From positions 210,800 to 274,799 of the forward strand of contig NZ_JAAXCM010000020.1 of the NCBI RefSeq assembly GCF_019734885.1: DNA of 64,000 nucleotides, written 5' to 3'. Origin of the DNA: Pseudocoprococcus catus. GTDB taxonomy: Bacteria > Bacillota > Clostridia > Lachnospirales > Lachnospiraceae. Each line of letters opens with the position of its first letter. Position 1 is the stretch's first letter. The translations under genes were made by a program, and so were the position numbers. The notes under the pieces were generated by a model. That model had not been told where the DNA came from and ran no database searches. It worked only from the letters and a program-made list of their open reading frames with translations. Shown here piece after piece: positions 24,995 through 34,600 of this stretch.

Positions 24995-26620
24995 ATGTTT
25001 CGAAAAAAATCATTAAAGGTCAAATTATCGTTGATCCTCATCGGAATGGTATTGCTGATATCTGTTTCGTCTGTGCTGCTCAGTAATATTTTTCTGAAGA
25101 GGTTTTATCTGGCCAAGAAGAATCAGACGCTGATTTCTACATTTGAGAAGATTGACGATATGTATGCGGCGGAGCTGCAGGGAAAGACGACAGAATCCGG
25201 GGAAAGCAGCAGTACAGATGAGAGTTTGGGAAGCTATGCTATACCAGACAGCGGTATTTCCGATGAACTTTATCTGCAGTTGGACAAACTGAGCCAGACA
25301 AGAAATCTGTCGGTTATTATTTACAGGGATATGAGCAGCCCGATTTTTGATTATATGCTCAAGAGCAATACGAAACTGCTTTTATATTCATCTCTGGGTA
25401 TGAATCAGAACAGCAAGGTTGAGAGCAGTAATATTTACAGCGATTATATCAATGCGGACAAGTCCGGTGATGCAGCCTCGGTTAAGACGGATAGCTATGA
25501 GATTGAGAAAGTCAATGTTAAGCGTCTGGGTGCATCGTATATCTATCTTGCCGGTACATTTAAGAATGGAGATCATATTTTGATCCGTGCCTCTTTCTCA
25601 AGCATTACAGAAAGTGCAGCACTGTCGAATCAGTTTTTCCTATATATTTCCCTGGTTGCCGCGCTTATCGGGTTTGTGGTGATGTATTTTGTCAGCAATC
25701 GCTTTCTGGGGCCGATCACTGTGCTGACGAATATTGCAAAGCGAATGTCTGAACTGGATTTCACGGCCAAATACGAAGTGAAGACAGAGGATGAAGTCGG
25801 TGTTCTCGGAAATAGCATGAATATGTTGTCTGAGACGCTGGAACAGGCGCTGGCAGAATTGAAAGAGGCCAATACGGAGCTGAAGAAGGATCTTGAGAAG
25901 AAGGAACAGATCGATGCTATGCGTAAAGAGTTCCTGTCCAATGTATCCCATGAGTTGAAGACGCCGATCGCTTTGATCCAGGGATATGCAGAGGGCCTGA
26001 TGGACAACATCAATGACGATGAGGAGAGTAAAGAGTTTTACTGTGAAGTCATTGTGGATGAAGCCCGCAAGATGAATCAGATGGTGAAAAAGATCATGGA
26101 TCTGAATCAGCTGGAGTTTGGCTACAATACAGTGACTATGGAACATTTTGATATCATTGCCATGATTCGCGCAGTGATCGCCAAGTCAGATATTTTATTG
26201 AAGCAAAAAGAGATCAATCTTGCCTTTGAGGAGGATGCACCAATCTACGTATGGAGTGATGCGTATATGTCAGAAGAGGTATTTACGAATTATCTGACCA
26301 ATGCCATCAACCATGCAGATGGGGAGAAACGCATTGATATTCAGCTTGAGAAGAAGGAAAAGACGGTTAAGATTACGGTTCACAATACCGGTGAGCAGAT
26401 ACCGGAGGAAGATCTGTCAAAACTCTGGGATAAATTCTACAAGGTGGATAAAGCGAGAACAAGGGAGTACGGCGGCAGCGGTGTCGGCCTTTCCATTGTC
26501 AAGGCATCCATGGAGCAGCTGGGACAGCCATACGGCGTTTACAACTGTGAGGACGGCGTTTCCTTCTGGTTTGAACTGGATTGCCAGGATGCGGCGGAGA
26601 TGATCCAGGAACAGGCATAA
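24995..26620 (+). CDS. Membrane sensor histidine kinase
   Basis: A 541-residue kinase with membrane helices at about residues 8-30 and 212-232 enclosing an external sensor domain of some 180 residues, which contains a Ser/Thr-rich stretch (ESGESSSTDESL) near residue 70. HAMP follows (SNRFLGPITVLTNIAKRMSEL begins it), then a coiled coil, HisKA with His319 in NVSHELKTP, and an ATPase domain with NYLTNAINHA and GGSGVGLSIVK. GAGGCGG precedes its ATG. It is the partner of the preceding regulator. The external domain suggests detection of a signal outside the cell, identity unknown. Confidence 0.93.
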   Translation: MFRKKSLKVKLSLILIGMVLLISVSSVLLSNIFLKRFYLAKKNQTLISTFEKIDDMYAAELQGKTTESGESSSTDESLGSYAIPDSGISDELYLQLDKLSQTRNLSVIIYRDMSSPIFDYMLKSNTKLLLYSSLGMNQNSKVESSNIYSDYINADKSGDAASVKTDSYEIEKVNVKRLGASYIYLAGTFKNGDHILIRASFSSITESAALSNQFFLYISLVAALIGFVVMYFVSNRFLGPITVLTNIAKRMSELDFTAKYEVKTEDEVGVLGNSMNMLSETLEQALAELKEANTELKKDLEKKEQIDAMRKEFLSNVSHELKTPIALIQGYAEGLMDNINDDEESKEFYCEVIVDEARKMNQMVKKIMDLNQLEFGYNTVTMEHFDIIAMIRAVIAKSDILLKQKEINLAFEEDAPIYVWSDAYMSEEVFTNYLTNAINHADGEKRIDIQLEKKEKTVKITVHNTGEQIPEEDLSKLWDKFYKVDKARTREYGGSGVGLSIVKASMEQLGQPYGVYNCEDGVSFWFELDCQDAAEMIQEQA

Positions 26621-26684
26621 GGGAGTTTTGGCGGAATGATGGATGTCAGAATCTTTATAAAGATCATAGAATTCTGATAATGAT

Positions 26685-26722
26685 AAAGAGGCTTTTGCAT
26701 CAATTGATCCAGAAGCCTCTTT
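26685..26722. terminator. Bidirectional terminator between kinase and DUF6465 gene
   Basis: AAAGAGGCTT (26685-26694) pairs with 26713-26722 as a perfect 10-bp stem with short A- and T-runs at its ends. A smaller hairpin (GTCAGAAT at about 26645 with ATTCTGAT) precedes it. It serves two convergent genes. Confidence 0.65.
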
Positions 26723-26774
26723 GCTGTTTGTATGTAGAAATCGATTCGCAATAACGTGTTGGGTTATGCTGCCA

Positions 26775-26978
26775 TTATTCATACAATTTGATATGACCTG
26801 AAAAGTCGCCGTTAATAGTATAGTAGCAGGCGTCATCTTCAGGTTTTGCATAAATATTTAAATCCTTGATGTCTTTGATCTTGTTGCCTTCTGCAACCCA
26901 GATCTCTTTGATCTTGGCGATCAAAGCCTTTTCTTCAACCTGTCTGCCATAAGATTCTACGTAAAATGCCGTTTTCAT
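26775..26978 (-). CDS. DUF6465-family small protein
   Basis: A 67-residue soluble protein resembling the DUF6465 domain, which is common in Lachnospiraceae as a stand-alone protein or at the end of longer ones and has no known function. It begins MKTAFYVESYGRQVEEK and has the YTINGDFSGHIKLYE ending. An AAGGAGG ribosome site lies eight bases before the ATG on the minus strand, which supports real translation. It converges on the second two-component system; no functional link is implied. Confidence 0.75.
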   Translation of the reverse strand: MKTAFYVESYGRQVEEKALIAKIKEIWVAEGNKIKDIKDLNIYAKPEDDACYYTINGDFSGHIKLYE

Positions 26979-27277
26979 ATAAATAGCCTCCTTACTTTAC
27001 CTTATGAATAAAAACATACATATTTATCATATTACAAAACGTCTTAAAAAGCAAATGTAAATGTAACATAAATTTCCTTTGGATTTGAAGAAATACAGAC
27101 AAATATAACTAAATTGCGGATAATTTGATAAAATATCTGGCACAGATGGTGATGATGTGGTAAAATCGAAGAAACATTAACTGTTGCGTGCTAACGTAAG
27201 AAAGTATGGCAGCCTGAAAAAGGATTTTGTTTGCTATACCTTGGGAAGCGAGTTTTGAAATAAATGGAGGATAACCT
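26979..27277. other. Intergenic region between DUF6465 gene and hisH
   Basis: These 299 bases separate divergent genes and must hold both promoters. The only structure I see is an eight-base-pair hairpin (27204-27211 with 27232-27239, one G-U pair) about 40 bases before hisH. No T-box or histidine leader peptide could be recognised. Confidence 0.5.
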
Positions 27278-27889
27278 ATGATAGCGATCATCGACTATGA
27301 TGCGGGCAATATGAAGAGTGTGGAGAAGGCTTTTCAGTATTTAAATGAAGATGCAGTCATTACAAGAGACAGGAAAGCGATTTTGGAGGCTGACCGGGTG
27401 GTACTTCCGGGCGTAGGTGCCTTCGGTGATGCTATGGAGCGGCTTCACAGCTATGACCTTGTGGAGACCATTCAGGATGCTGTGAAGTCAGGAAAGCCGT
27501 TTCTCGGTATCTGTCTCGGATTGCAGCTGTTGTTTGACAGCAGTGAAGAGACGCCGGGGGTAAAGGGCCTTGGTCTGCTTCCGGGGGAAATCCTTCGTAT
27601 ACCGGCGGCAGAAGGGCTGAAGATTCCGCATATGGGCTGGAATTCTATTGATATTAAGGAAGGCAGCAGGCTTTTTGAAGGAATAGACCGTCAGTCGTAT
27701 ATGTATTTTGTACATTCTTATTATCTGAAAGCAAGAAATCTTGAAGATGTGGCGGCAACAACCTGGTACAGTACGGATATCCATGCTGCTGTGGAACATG
27801 ATAATATTTTTGCCTGTCAGTTCCATCCGGAGAAGAGCAGTGAACTGGGTCTTAGAATTTTGAAGAATTTTGCTGATTTACGGCTGTAG
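27278..27889 (+). CDS. hisH: Imidazole glycerol phosphate synthase, glutaminase subunit HisH
   Basis: A 203-residue class I glutamine amidotransferase that supplies ammonia to HisF in histidine biosynthesis. The nucleophile Cys is in [11 protein letters not shown] near residue 80, and the catalytic His-Glu pair is in [10 protein letters not shown] near residue 183. GGAGG precedes the ATG. It is followed 14 bases later by hisF. The other his genes are not in this window, so the pair is separate from any his operon. Confidence 0.95.
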   Translation: MIAIIDYDAGNMKSVEKAFQYLNEDAVITRDRKAILEADRVVLPGVGAFGDAMERLHSYDLVETIQDAVKSGKPFLGICLGLQLLFDSSEETPGVKGLGLLPGEILRIPAAEGLKIPHMGWNSIDIKEGSRLFEGIDRQSYMYFVHSYYLKARNLEDVAATTWYSTDIHAAVEHDNIFACQFHPEKSSELGLRILKNFADLRL

Positions 27890-27903
27890 GACGGAGGAAA
27901 GAT

Positions 27904-28665
27904 ATGTTTACAAAGAGAATTATTCCATGTCTGGATGTCAATAACGGACGTGTTGTCAAAGGTGTGAATTTTGTGAATCTGAAGGATGCCGGTGATCCGG
28001 TGGAGATTGCGGCAGCTTATGATCAGGCCGGTGCGGATGAAGTTGTCTTTCTGGATATCACAGCTTCCAGTGATGGAAGAAATACAGTGGTGGATCTTGT
28101 GCGAAGAGTGGCAGAAAAGGTGTTTATTCCTTTTACTGTCGGCGGTGGTATCCGTACAGTAGATGATTTCCGCGCGGTTTTGAGGGAAGGTGCAGATAAG
28201 GTTTCTGTTAATTCAGCGGCTATTGACCGTCCGGAGCTGATCCATGAGGCGGCAGAGAAGTTCGGTAGCCAGTGTGTGGTAGTGGCCATTGATGCCAAGA
28301 AAAGAGTAAACGGCGAAGGCTGGACAATTTATAAACATGGCGGTAGAATAGATACAGGTATTGATGCTGTTGAATGGGCGAAGAGAGTCTGTGATCTCGG
28401 TGCAGGTGAAATCCTTCTCACCAGTATGGACTGCGATGGCACAAAGGCCGGATATGATATTGAACTGACAAGGGCTGTAGCAGAAGCAGTTTCAGTTCCT
28501 GTCATTGCTTCCGGTGGTGCAGGTACAATGGCGCATTTTTATGATGCGTTGACGGAGGGAAAGGCAGATGCTGCACTGGCGGCTTCACTGTTTCATTACA
28601 AAGAGCTTGAAATCCGGGATTTGAAAGAATATCTTGCCTCCCGTTCAGTCAGTGTCCGATTATAA
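27904..28665 (+). CDS. hisF: Imidazole glycerol phosphate synthase, cyclase subunit HisF
   Basis: A 253-residue (beta-alpha)8 barrel that makes imidazole glycerol phosphate and AICAR. The N-terminal [19 protein letters not shown] (Asp11 region), [10 protein letters not shown] and the C-terminal [10 protein letters not shown] phosphate-binding loops are intact. Full length for the family. It forms the heterodimer with HisH from the preceding gene, and AICAR made here returns to purine synthesis. Confidence 0.97.
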   Translation: MFTKRIIPCLDVNNGRVVKGVNFVNLKDAGDPVEIAAAYDQAGADEVVFLDITASSDGRNTVVDLVRRVAEKVFIPFTVGGGIRTVDDFRAVLREGADKVSVNSAAIDRPELIHEAAEKFGSQCVVVAIDAKKRVNGEGWTIYKHGGRIDTGIDAVEWAKRVCDLGAGEILLTSMDCDGTKAGYDIELTRAVAEAVSVPVIASGGAGTMAHFYDALTEGKADAALAASLFHYKELEIRDLKEYLASRSVSVRL

Positions 28666-28698
28666 ATAGTTATTATTTTATGAATGGGGGAACTTTGC

Positions 28699-29373
28699 AT
28701 GGGAGCAATCGCCAATGACTGGCTGGAACCGTTGAAACCGGAATTTGCCAAGCCTTATTATGCGCAATTATATAAGAAAGTGAAAGAGGAATACACGACA
28801 CATCAGATTTTCCCGCCCTCGGATATGATTTTTCATGCTTTTGAGGTGACACCTTTAGAGGATGTCAAGGTGGTTATTCTGGGGCAGGATCCTTATCATG
28901 GGGATGGACAGGCACATGGACTGTGTTTTTCCGTTCAGCCTCAGGTGGCGATCCCGCCGTCACTGGAAAACATCTACAAGGAACTGCAGGATGATCTCGG
29001 ATGCTATATTCCAAATAACGGCTATCTTGAGAAATGGGCGAAACAGGGTGTTCTGCTCTTGAATACAGTTTTGACCGTTCGTGCTCATCAGGCGAATTCC
29101 CATAGAGGAATCGGCTGGGAACAGTTCACAGATGCAGCTATTAAGATATTGAATCAGCAGGACAGACCGATCGTGTTTATTCTCTGGGGGCGTCCGGCAC
29201 AGCAGAAGAAAGCCATGCTGAACAATCCGCATCATCTGATACTGGAAGCACCGCATCCAAGCCCTCTTTCGGCTTACAGAGGATTTTTCGGCAGCAAACC
29301 ATTCAGTCAGACAAACAGGTTTCTGGAGGAGCATGGTGTAGCACCTATTGATTGGCAAATTGAAAATATATAA
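28699..29373 (+). CDS. ung: Uracil-DNA glycosylase
   Basis: A 224-residue family 1 uracil-DNA glycosylase that removes uracil from DNA. The catalytic water-activating motif GQDPYHG lies near residue 61, and the DNA-intercalating [10 protein letters not shown] near residue 187. The start was placed at ATG 28699, with GGGGGA seven bases upstream; an earlier ATG at 28684 lacks a ribosome site. The gene follows hisF by 33 bases. Its stop codon overlaps the first bases of a branched fold-back. Confidence 0.97.
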   Translation: MGAIANDWLEPLKPEFAKPYYAQLYKKVKEEYTTHQIFPPSDMIFHAFEVTPLEDVKVVILGQDPYHGDGQAHGLCFSVQPQVAIPPSLENIYKELQDDLGCYIPNNGYLEKWAKQGVLLLNTVLTVRAHQANSHRGIGWEQFTDAAIKILNQQDRPIVFILWGRPAQQKKAMLNNPHHLILEAPHPSPLSAYRGFFGSKPFSQTNRFLEEHGVAPIDWQIENI

Positions 29374-29509
29374 CTGTTCAGAGCCAAGCACAATTTCATA
29401 TAACTGACATAAAATGTTTGCATTTTTAAGGCAGTTTATGAAATTGTATTTGGCGGATACGCCATACTGACAAAATGCGAAGCATTTTGGAAGTTGGCTT
29501 TGAACAGTT
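29372..29509 (+). other. Branched 3'-UTR fold-back B, directly after ung
   Basis: A 16-bp closing stem (29372-29387 with 29494-29509, one G-U pair in plus-strand RNA) encloses three hairpins: a long one (29390-29408 with 29430-29447, tip AAAATG-TTTG-CATTTT), a small one (GGCG-GATA-CGCC at 29452-29463) and an eight-base-pair one (29471-29478 with 29482-29489). The whole resembles a four-armed RNA. The closing stem starts within the ung stop codon. Confidence 0.75.
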
Positions 29510-29518
29510 GTTTTATAG

Positions 29519-29633
29519 AAAAACAGCGGTTGTTTTTTGACAATTCACGTTATACAATTCATTCGCTAAATGTTTATTGGATGAATTGTATAATGTTGTA
29601 AATGTGAATTGATTCAAGAGACAGGCTGTTTTT
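29519..29633. terminator. Fold-back C, probable bidirectional terminator between ung and malL
   Basis: AAAAACAGC (29519-29527) pairs with GCTGTTTTT (29625-29633), then a stem with two U-G pairs, then CAATTCAC (29541-29548) with 29604-29611, then a perfect 12-bp stem (29551-29562 with 29581-29592). A-run on the left and T-run on the right allow termination from both directions. It lies ten bases after fold-back B. Bases 29634-29715 hold nothing else recognised. Confidence 0.65.
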
Positions 29634-29715
29634 CTTTTATATAAAAATAGTTGTCGAATTATGAAACTGTATAATAGTATGTGTAAGAAGTCGTCGATTT
29701 CAGTATGGCAATGAG

Positions 29716-31380
29716 CTATAAAAGAACAACAGCGCTTTCCTGTGGTGCAAGTATAATATCCTGACCAATTTCTGTGCGGTTCATGTTAGATAAAAGGAGC
29801 TTCTTTGGTTCGGCTGACAGATGAAGCGCTTCTTTCTTTTCACCGAAGTTTCCAAGAACAAGAATACGTTTGTCGTCTTTTTCGCGGCAGTAAGCCATCA
29901 ACATCTCTTTTTCCAGAAATACAGGAATAGTTTTTCCGTAGGTAAAAATATCTTTGTATGTATCGGATTTACGCAGTGCTATCAGTTTTTTATAGTAGTT
30001 TAAAACAGAGTCGGCGTCTTTCTCCTGGGCGGCCACATTGACATCCGGGTAGTTGTCATTTAAGCGGAGCCATGGTATTCCTGTTGTAAACCCTGCATTG
30101 GAAGAAGTGTTCCACTGCATTGGGGTTCTGGCGTTATCACGGCTGAGTCTGCCGATTTTATCTAAGGCATCTTTTTCTGATAAACCGGCTTTCAAAGCTA
30201 GATGATATTGATCAACGGTATTGAGATCGTCAAATTCATCAACACTTTGCCAATTTGTGTTGGTCATGCCGATTTCCTGCCCCTGGAAAATAAATGGCAG
30301 ACCGCGAAGCAGCAGACTCATAGTGCCGAGCATTTTGGTGCCGCAGGAATTACGGGCATAAACCGGAAGATATCGAGAAGCACCCCGGGGTTCGTCATGA
30401 TTCTCGATAATATTGGATTCGAAACCACAGCCATAAGCTTGATCCTGGGCATGAAAAATAGCTTTTTTCCATGCAGGGAAAGCAACGTCAGGGGCATCAT
30501 ACCAACCGTGTTCACCGGCGGAGAGAAGTTCCGTACTGAAGTCGAAAATAGTTGAAAAATAACCATTTTCTCCGATAAAATCAGACAGATCATCATCAGT
30601 AATATTAAAAACTTCACCCACAGTAAAAGCACCATGCTTATCAAAGGTTTCACGTTTTAATTCGCCGAGCATTTCGGAGACCCCGTCTTTTGTACCAAGG
30701 GTTTTGGTACAGAAAGCAAGACCGTCCAGGCCGTCCGGCTCAAGCATTGGAAAATCAAGATTCTTTTTGATATTGATAATAGCATCAATTCGAAAGCCGG
30801 CCAGTCCTTTGTCCAGCCACCAGTTGACCATTTTGTAAATCTCCTGTCGAACCTTTGGATTCTCCCAGTTGAGGTCAGGCTGTTCTTTGGCAAACATATG
30901 AAGGTAATATTTGTTAGTACCCGGAATCGGTTCCCAGATATTGCCGCCGAAATAAGAGCGGGCATTGTTGATGGGCTGTCCGTTTTTACTCTCGCGGATA
31001 TAAAAATAATCGCCGTATTCACCTTCAGGGTCGGCCATGGCTTTTTTGAACCATTCATGTTCACTGGAACAGTGATTCACAACCAGATCCATCAGCACAT
31101 ACATATTTCTTTTCTTCGTTTCTGCGATTAGTTCATCAAATTCCTCCATGGTACCGAACTGCTCACCAATGGCATAATAATCAGAGATATCATAGCCCTG
31201 ATCAACAAGGGGAGAGCGGTAGATGGGGGAAAGCCACAGAATATCGATACCAAGTTCTTTCAGATAATCCAGTTTTGAAATAATACCACGCAGATCGCCA
31301 ATGCCATCACCATTGCTGTCCATAAAGCTCTTCGGATAAATCTGATAAGTCACCTTGTCGTGCCACCATTGCTTCTTCAT
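29716..31380 (-). CDS. malL: GH13 alpha-glucosidase (oligo-1,6-glucosidase type)
   Basis: A 554-residue cytoplasmic glycoside hydrolase of family 13, subfamily 31-like, which releases glucose from isomaltose, sucrose-like or short malto-oligosaccharides. The four family regions are visible: DLVVNHCS (about residue 98), GFRIDAI with the nucleophile Asp (about 198), FTVGEVF with the acid/base Glu (about 251) and ENHDEPR (about 325). No signal peptide. AGGAGG precedes the ATG on the minus strand. It is alone, without sugar transporter genes. Substrate preference among alpha-1,6, alpha-1,4 and trehalulose-type linkages cannot be decided by eye. Confidence 0.9.
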   Translation of the reverse strand: MKKQWWHDKVTYQIYPKSFMDSNGDGIGDLRGIISKLDYLKELGIDILWLSPIYRSPLVDQGYDISDYYAIGEQFGTMEEFDELIAETKKRNMYVLMDLVVNHCSSEHEWFKKAMADPEGEYGDYFYIRESKNGQPINNARSYFGGNIWEPIPGTNKYYLHMFAKEQPDLNWENPKVRQEIYKMVNWWLDKGLAGFRIDAIINIKKNLDFPMLEPDGLDGLAFCTKTLGTKDGVSEMLGELKRETFDKHGAFTVGEVFNITDDDLSDFIGENGYFSTIFDFSTELLSAGEHGWYDAPDVAFPAWKKAIFHAQDQAYGCGFESNIIENHDEPRGASRYLPVYARNSCGTKMLGTMSLLLRGLPFIFQGQEIGMTNTNWQSVDEFDDLNTVDQYHLALKAGLSEKDALDKIGRLSRDNARTPMQWNTSSNAGFTTGIPWLRLNDNYPDVNVAAQEKDADSVLNYYKKLIALRKSDTYKDIFTYGKTIPVFLEKEMLMAYCREKDDKRILVLGNFGEKKEALHLSAEPKKLLLSNMNRTEIGQDIILAPQESAVVLL

Positions 31381-31422
31381 ATCAAAACCTCCTAAAGGAA
31401 AATAAAATCAAAATTGCGTAAA

Positions 31423-31431
31423 TATTCTAAC
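31423..31431 (-). promoter_or_regulatory. Candidate extended -10 promoter of malL
   Basis: On the minus strand TGTTAGAAT gives a -10 box TAGAAT (31423-31428) with a TG extension, 42 bases before the malL start. No clear -35 box. The remaining bases up to 31579 hold nothing recognised. Confidence 0.45.
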
Positions 31432-31579
31432 ATGAAATCCGTTACATTGGAAGAAAACTTGATCAAACAAATATATTGCTGCAAATGGAAAAATCCCAAG
31501 CCTTCAAATTGATACTCAGAGTGGAATAAAATTGCCATAAAAATATCGGGATAGGAGTGAACCTATTATGAATATAGAA

Positions 31580-31692
31580 AAAATACAACACGTCAAAATA
31601 ATTACGAGATGTATAACTTTCTGAAAACGTTTGGCGATGAGCCTGTTTGTAGAAAGTTATACGATCTGTAATGACTGGACGTGTTGTATTTT
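31580..31692 (-). terminator. Long fold-back D, terminator of the archerase gene
   Basis: A perfect 15-bp outer stem (31580-31594 with 31678-31692) encloses a second stem (about 31601-31611 with 31661-31671, two single-base bulges) that runs into a perfect 11-bp stem (31612-31622 with 31651-31661). On the minus strand the structure ends in a six-T run, so it can terminate the archerase transcript; it starts five bases after that gene's stop codon. It is far larger than a terminator needs to be. Confidence 0.75.
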
Positions 31693-31697
31693 ATCTT

Positions 31698-34600
31698 TTA
31701 TGCGTCAAGTTTCTTATGTAAGTTTTTGTTGGCTGTTGCCAGCATCAGTTTGATTCGGTTGACCTGGTTGACTTCACTGGCACCCGGGTCATAATCAATG
31801 GCTACGATATTGGCTTCAGGATGCTGATGGCGCAGTTCCTTGATAACACCTTTGCCAACGATATGATTCGGCAGGCAGCCGAATGGCTGTGTACAAACGA
31901 TGTTCGGTGCACCGTTGTGGATCAGTTCCATCATTTCACCTGTTAGGAACCATCCTTCACCGGTCTGATTGCCGATGGAAACAATTGGTTCTGCGTATTT
32001 TGCAAGATCACGAATGTTGGCAGGCGGGTCAAAGCGTTTGCTGGCTTTTAATTCATCGTTGGCGGTCTTGCGGATGGCTTCAAGGAAAGCGATACCGGCA
32101 TTGCCGAGAATCTGTCCCTTCTTGGATTTGCCAAGCTTCTCATACTTAAAATTCGAGTTGTAGAATGAGTAGAGAAGGAAGTCCAGAAGATCAGGCATGA
32201 CAGCTTCAGCACCCTCGGATTCGAGAAGATCCACAAGATAGTTGTTGGCAGACGGTGAGAACTTAACAAGAATCTCGCCTACAATACCGACTCTTGGTTT
32301 CTTGATGGTTTCATCCAGCGGAAGATTATCAAAGTCATGGATAATACCTTTGACGTTCTGTTTGAAACTGTTTTTGCCTTTGCCGATCATGGAATCCAGA
32401 CAGATATTCTTCCATTTCTCATGGAGCGCATTGGCAGAACCTGGAACCTTTTCATAAGGACGTGTCGCATAAAGTACGCGCATGAAAAGATCACCGTAGA
32501 CAATCGCCTGGAGGGCATTCTTTAACATTGGCAGTGTGTATTTGAATCCAGGATTCTTCTCGATACCCTGCGCACTGATGGAGACAACCGGAATCTGTGA
32601 CATACCGGCATTGCCAAGGGCACGGCGGATAAATCCAACATAGTTGGTTGCACGGCAGCCGCCGCCGGTCTGGGTCATGGCGATAGCTACATGATTTAAG
32701 TCATATTTGCCGGAGAGCAGTGCCTTCATAATCTGGCCGACAACGCAGATGGATGGGTAGCAAGCATCGTTGTTGACGTATTTCAAACCGGTATTGATGG
32801 CTTCTTTATCACAGTCAGGCAGCAGTTCGCAGTTCAGACCTTCATGGCGAAGAGCCGGAATCAGCAGATCGAAATGAATCGGTGACATATTTGGAACAAG
32901 AATGGTGTAGTTGTCTGCACGCATTTCTTTTGTGAACAGCTGACGATGATGGGCACTGCTTTCAATATGACCGTGGATACCATGCTGCTCACGCAGACGG
33001 ATAGCTGCAATCAGAGAACGGATACGGATACGGGCAGCACCGAGGTTGCTGACTTCATCAATCTTCAGACATGTATACAGGCGTCCGGAACCGTTTAAGA
33101 TATCCTTCACCTGATCTGTTGTAACTGCATCCAGACCGCAGCCGAAGGAGTTCAGCTGAATCAGTTCCAGATCTTCGTGTTCTTTGACATATTCAGCGGC
33201 ACAATAGAGTCTGGAATGATACATCCACTGATCGGAAACGATGAGCGGACGGTCCGGTTTGGCCAGATGGGAGATGGAATCCTCTGTCAGCACTGCAAAG
33301 CCATAAGAAGTGATCAGCTCAGGAATACCATGGTTGATCTCTTTATCAATATGGTAAGGACGTCCGGCAAGGACAATACCTTTCATATGGTGCTGCTTCA
33401 TGTAAGCCAGGGTCATCTCACCGTGGCGCTGAACAGAAGTGTGGACAAGTTCAAGCTCTTTCCAGGACTTCTGGACGGCTTCTTTGATCTCACGAGGGTC
33501 AATACTGAAGCGTGCAGCAAACTCTTCAACAAGACGTTCTTCCAGATGACGTTCACTTTCAAAAGTCATGAAAGGATTCATAAACAGAATGGAAGGATCA
33601 GCCAGTTCTTCAACGTTATTCTTGATATTCTCAGCATAAGAAGTAACAATCGGGCAGTTGTAGTTGTTGGTGGCACCTTCTGTTTCCTTGCGCTCATAAG
33701 GAATACATGGATAGAAGATGAATTTCACATCATGCTGCAGCAGCCACATAATATGACCATGAACAAGCTTGGCCGGATAGCAGGCAGATTCACTCGGAAT
33801 GGATTCAATACCAAGATTGTAGATTTCATGGGTAGATTCCGGTGAAAGCACAACAGAAAATCCGAGCTCAGTAAAGAAAGTATGCCAGAACGGATAGTTC
33901 TCATACATATTCAGAACTCTCGGAATACCGACGATGCCTCGTGGGGCAGTGGCCTTGTCTAATGGTTTGTAGTTAAAAATACGATTGTATTTGTATTCAA
34001 AAAGGTTCGGCACGTCGCTGTTGGTCTTAGCACGACCGAGGCCGACTTCACATCTGTTGCCGGAGATATAGCGTCTGTTGCCGGTGAATTTGTTCACTGT
34101 CAGACGGCAATGATTGGTGCATCCGCCGCAGCGAGTCATACTCGTTGTGTATTTCAGGTTGATGATGTCATCAAGAGAGAGCATTGTTGTTGCTTCGCCT
34201 GTATAACGGTCACGGGCAATCAGGGCAGCACCAAAAGCACCCATGATGCCGGCGATGTTCGGACGAACAGCCTTGCAGCCGGAAATCAGTTCAAAGCTTC
34301 TCAGTACGGCATCATTGTAGAAGGTACCGCCCTGTACAACGACTTTCTTACCCAGATCCTTCGGGTCTGTAAGTTTGATAACCTTCAGCAGCGCATTCTT
34401 GATAACGGAATAAGCCAGTCCGGCGGAGATATCGCCGACTTCGGCCCCTTCCTTCTGAGCCTGTTTGACATTGGAATTCATGAAAACAGTACATCTGGAA
34501 CCAAGGTCAATCGGATGTTTGGCAAAAATGGCAATCTTTGCAAAGTCTTCCACAGAATAATTCAGAGAATGGGCGAATGTTTCGATGAAAGAGCCGCATC

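Noticed and set aside
27000-27277. T-box or histidine attenuator before hisH
   Set aside because: No T-box sequence, specifier stem or His-rich leader peptide could be read; only one short hairpin is present.
29372-29633. Integron attC-like recombination site
   Set aside because: No conserved core sites or integrase, and no gene cassettes nearby.
33177-33845. 222-residue plus-strand frame within the archerase gene
   Set aside because: Antisense shadow of a gene with complete domain motifs.
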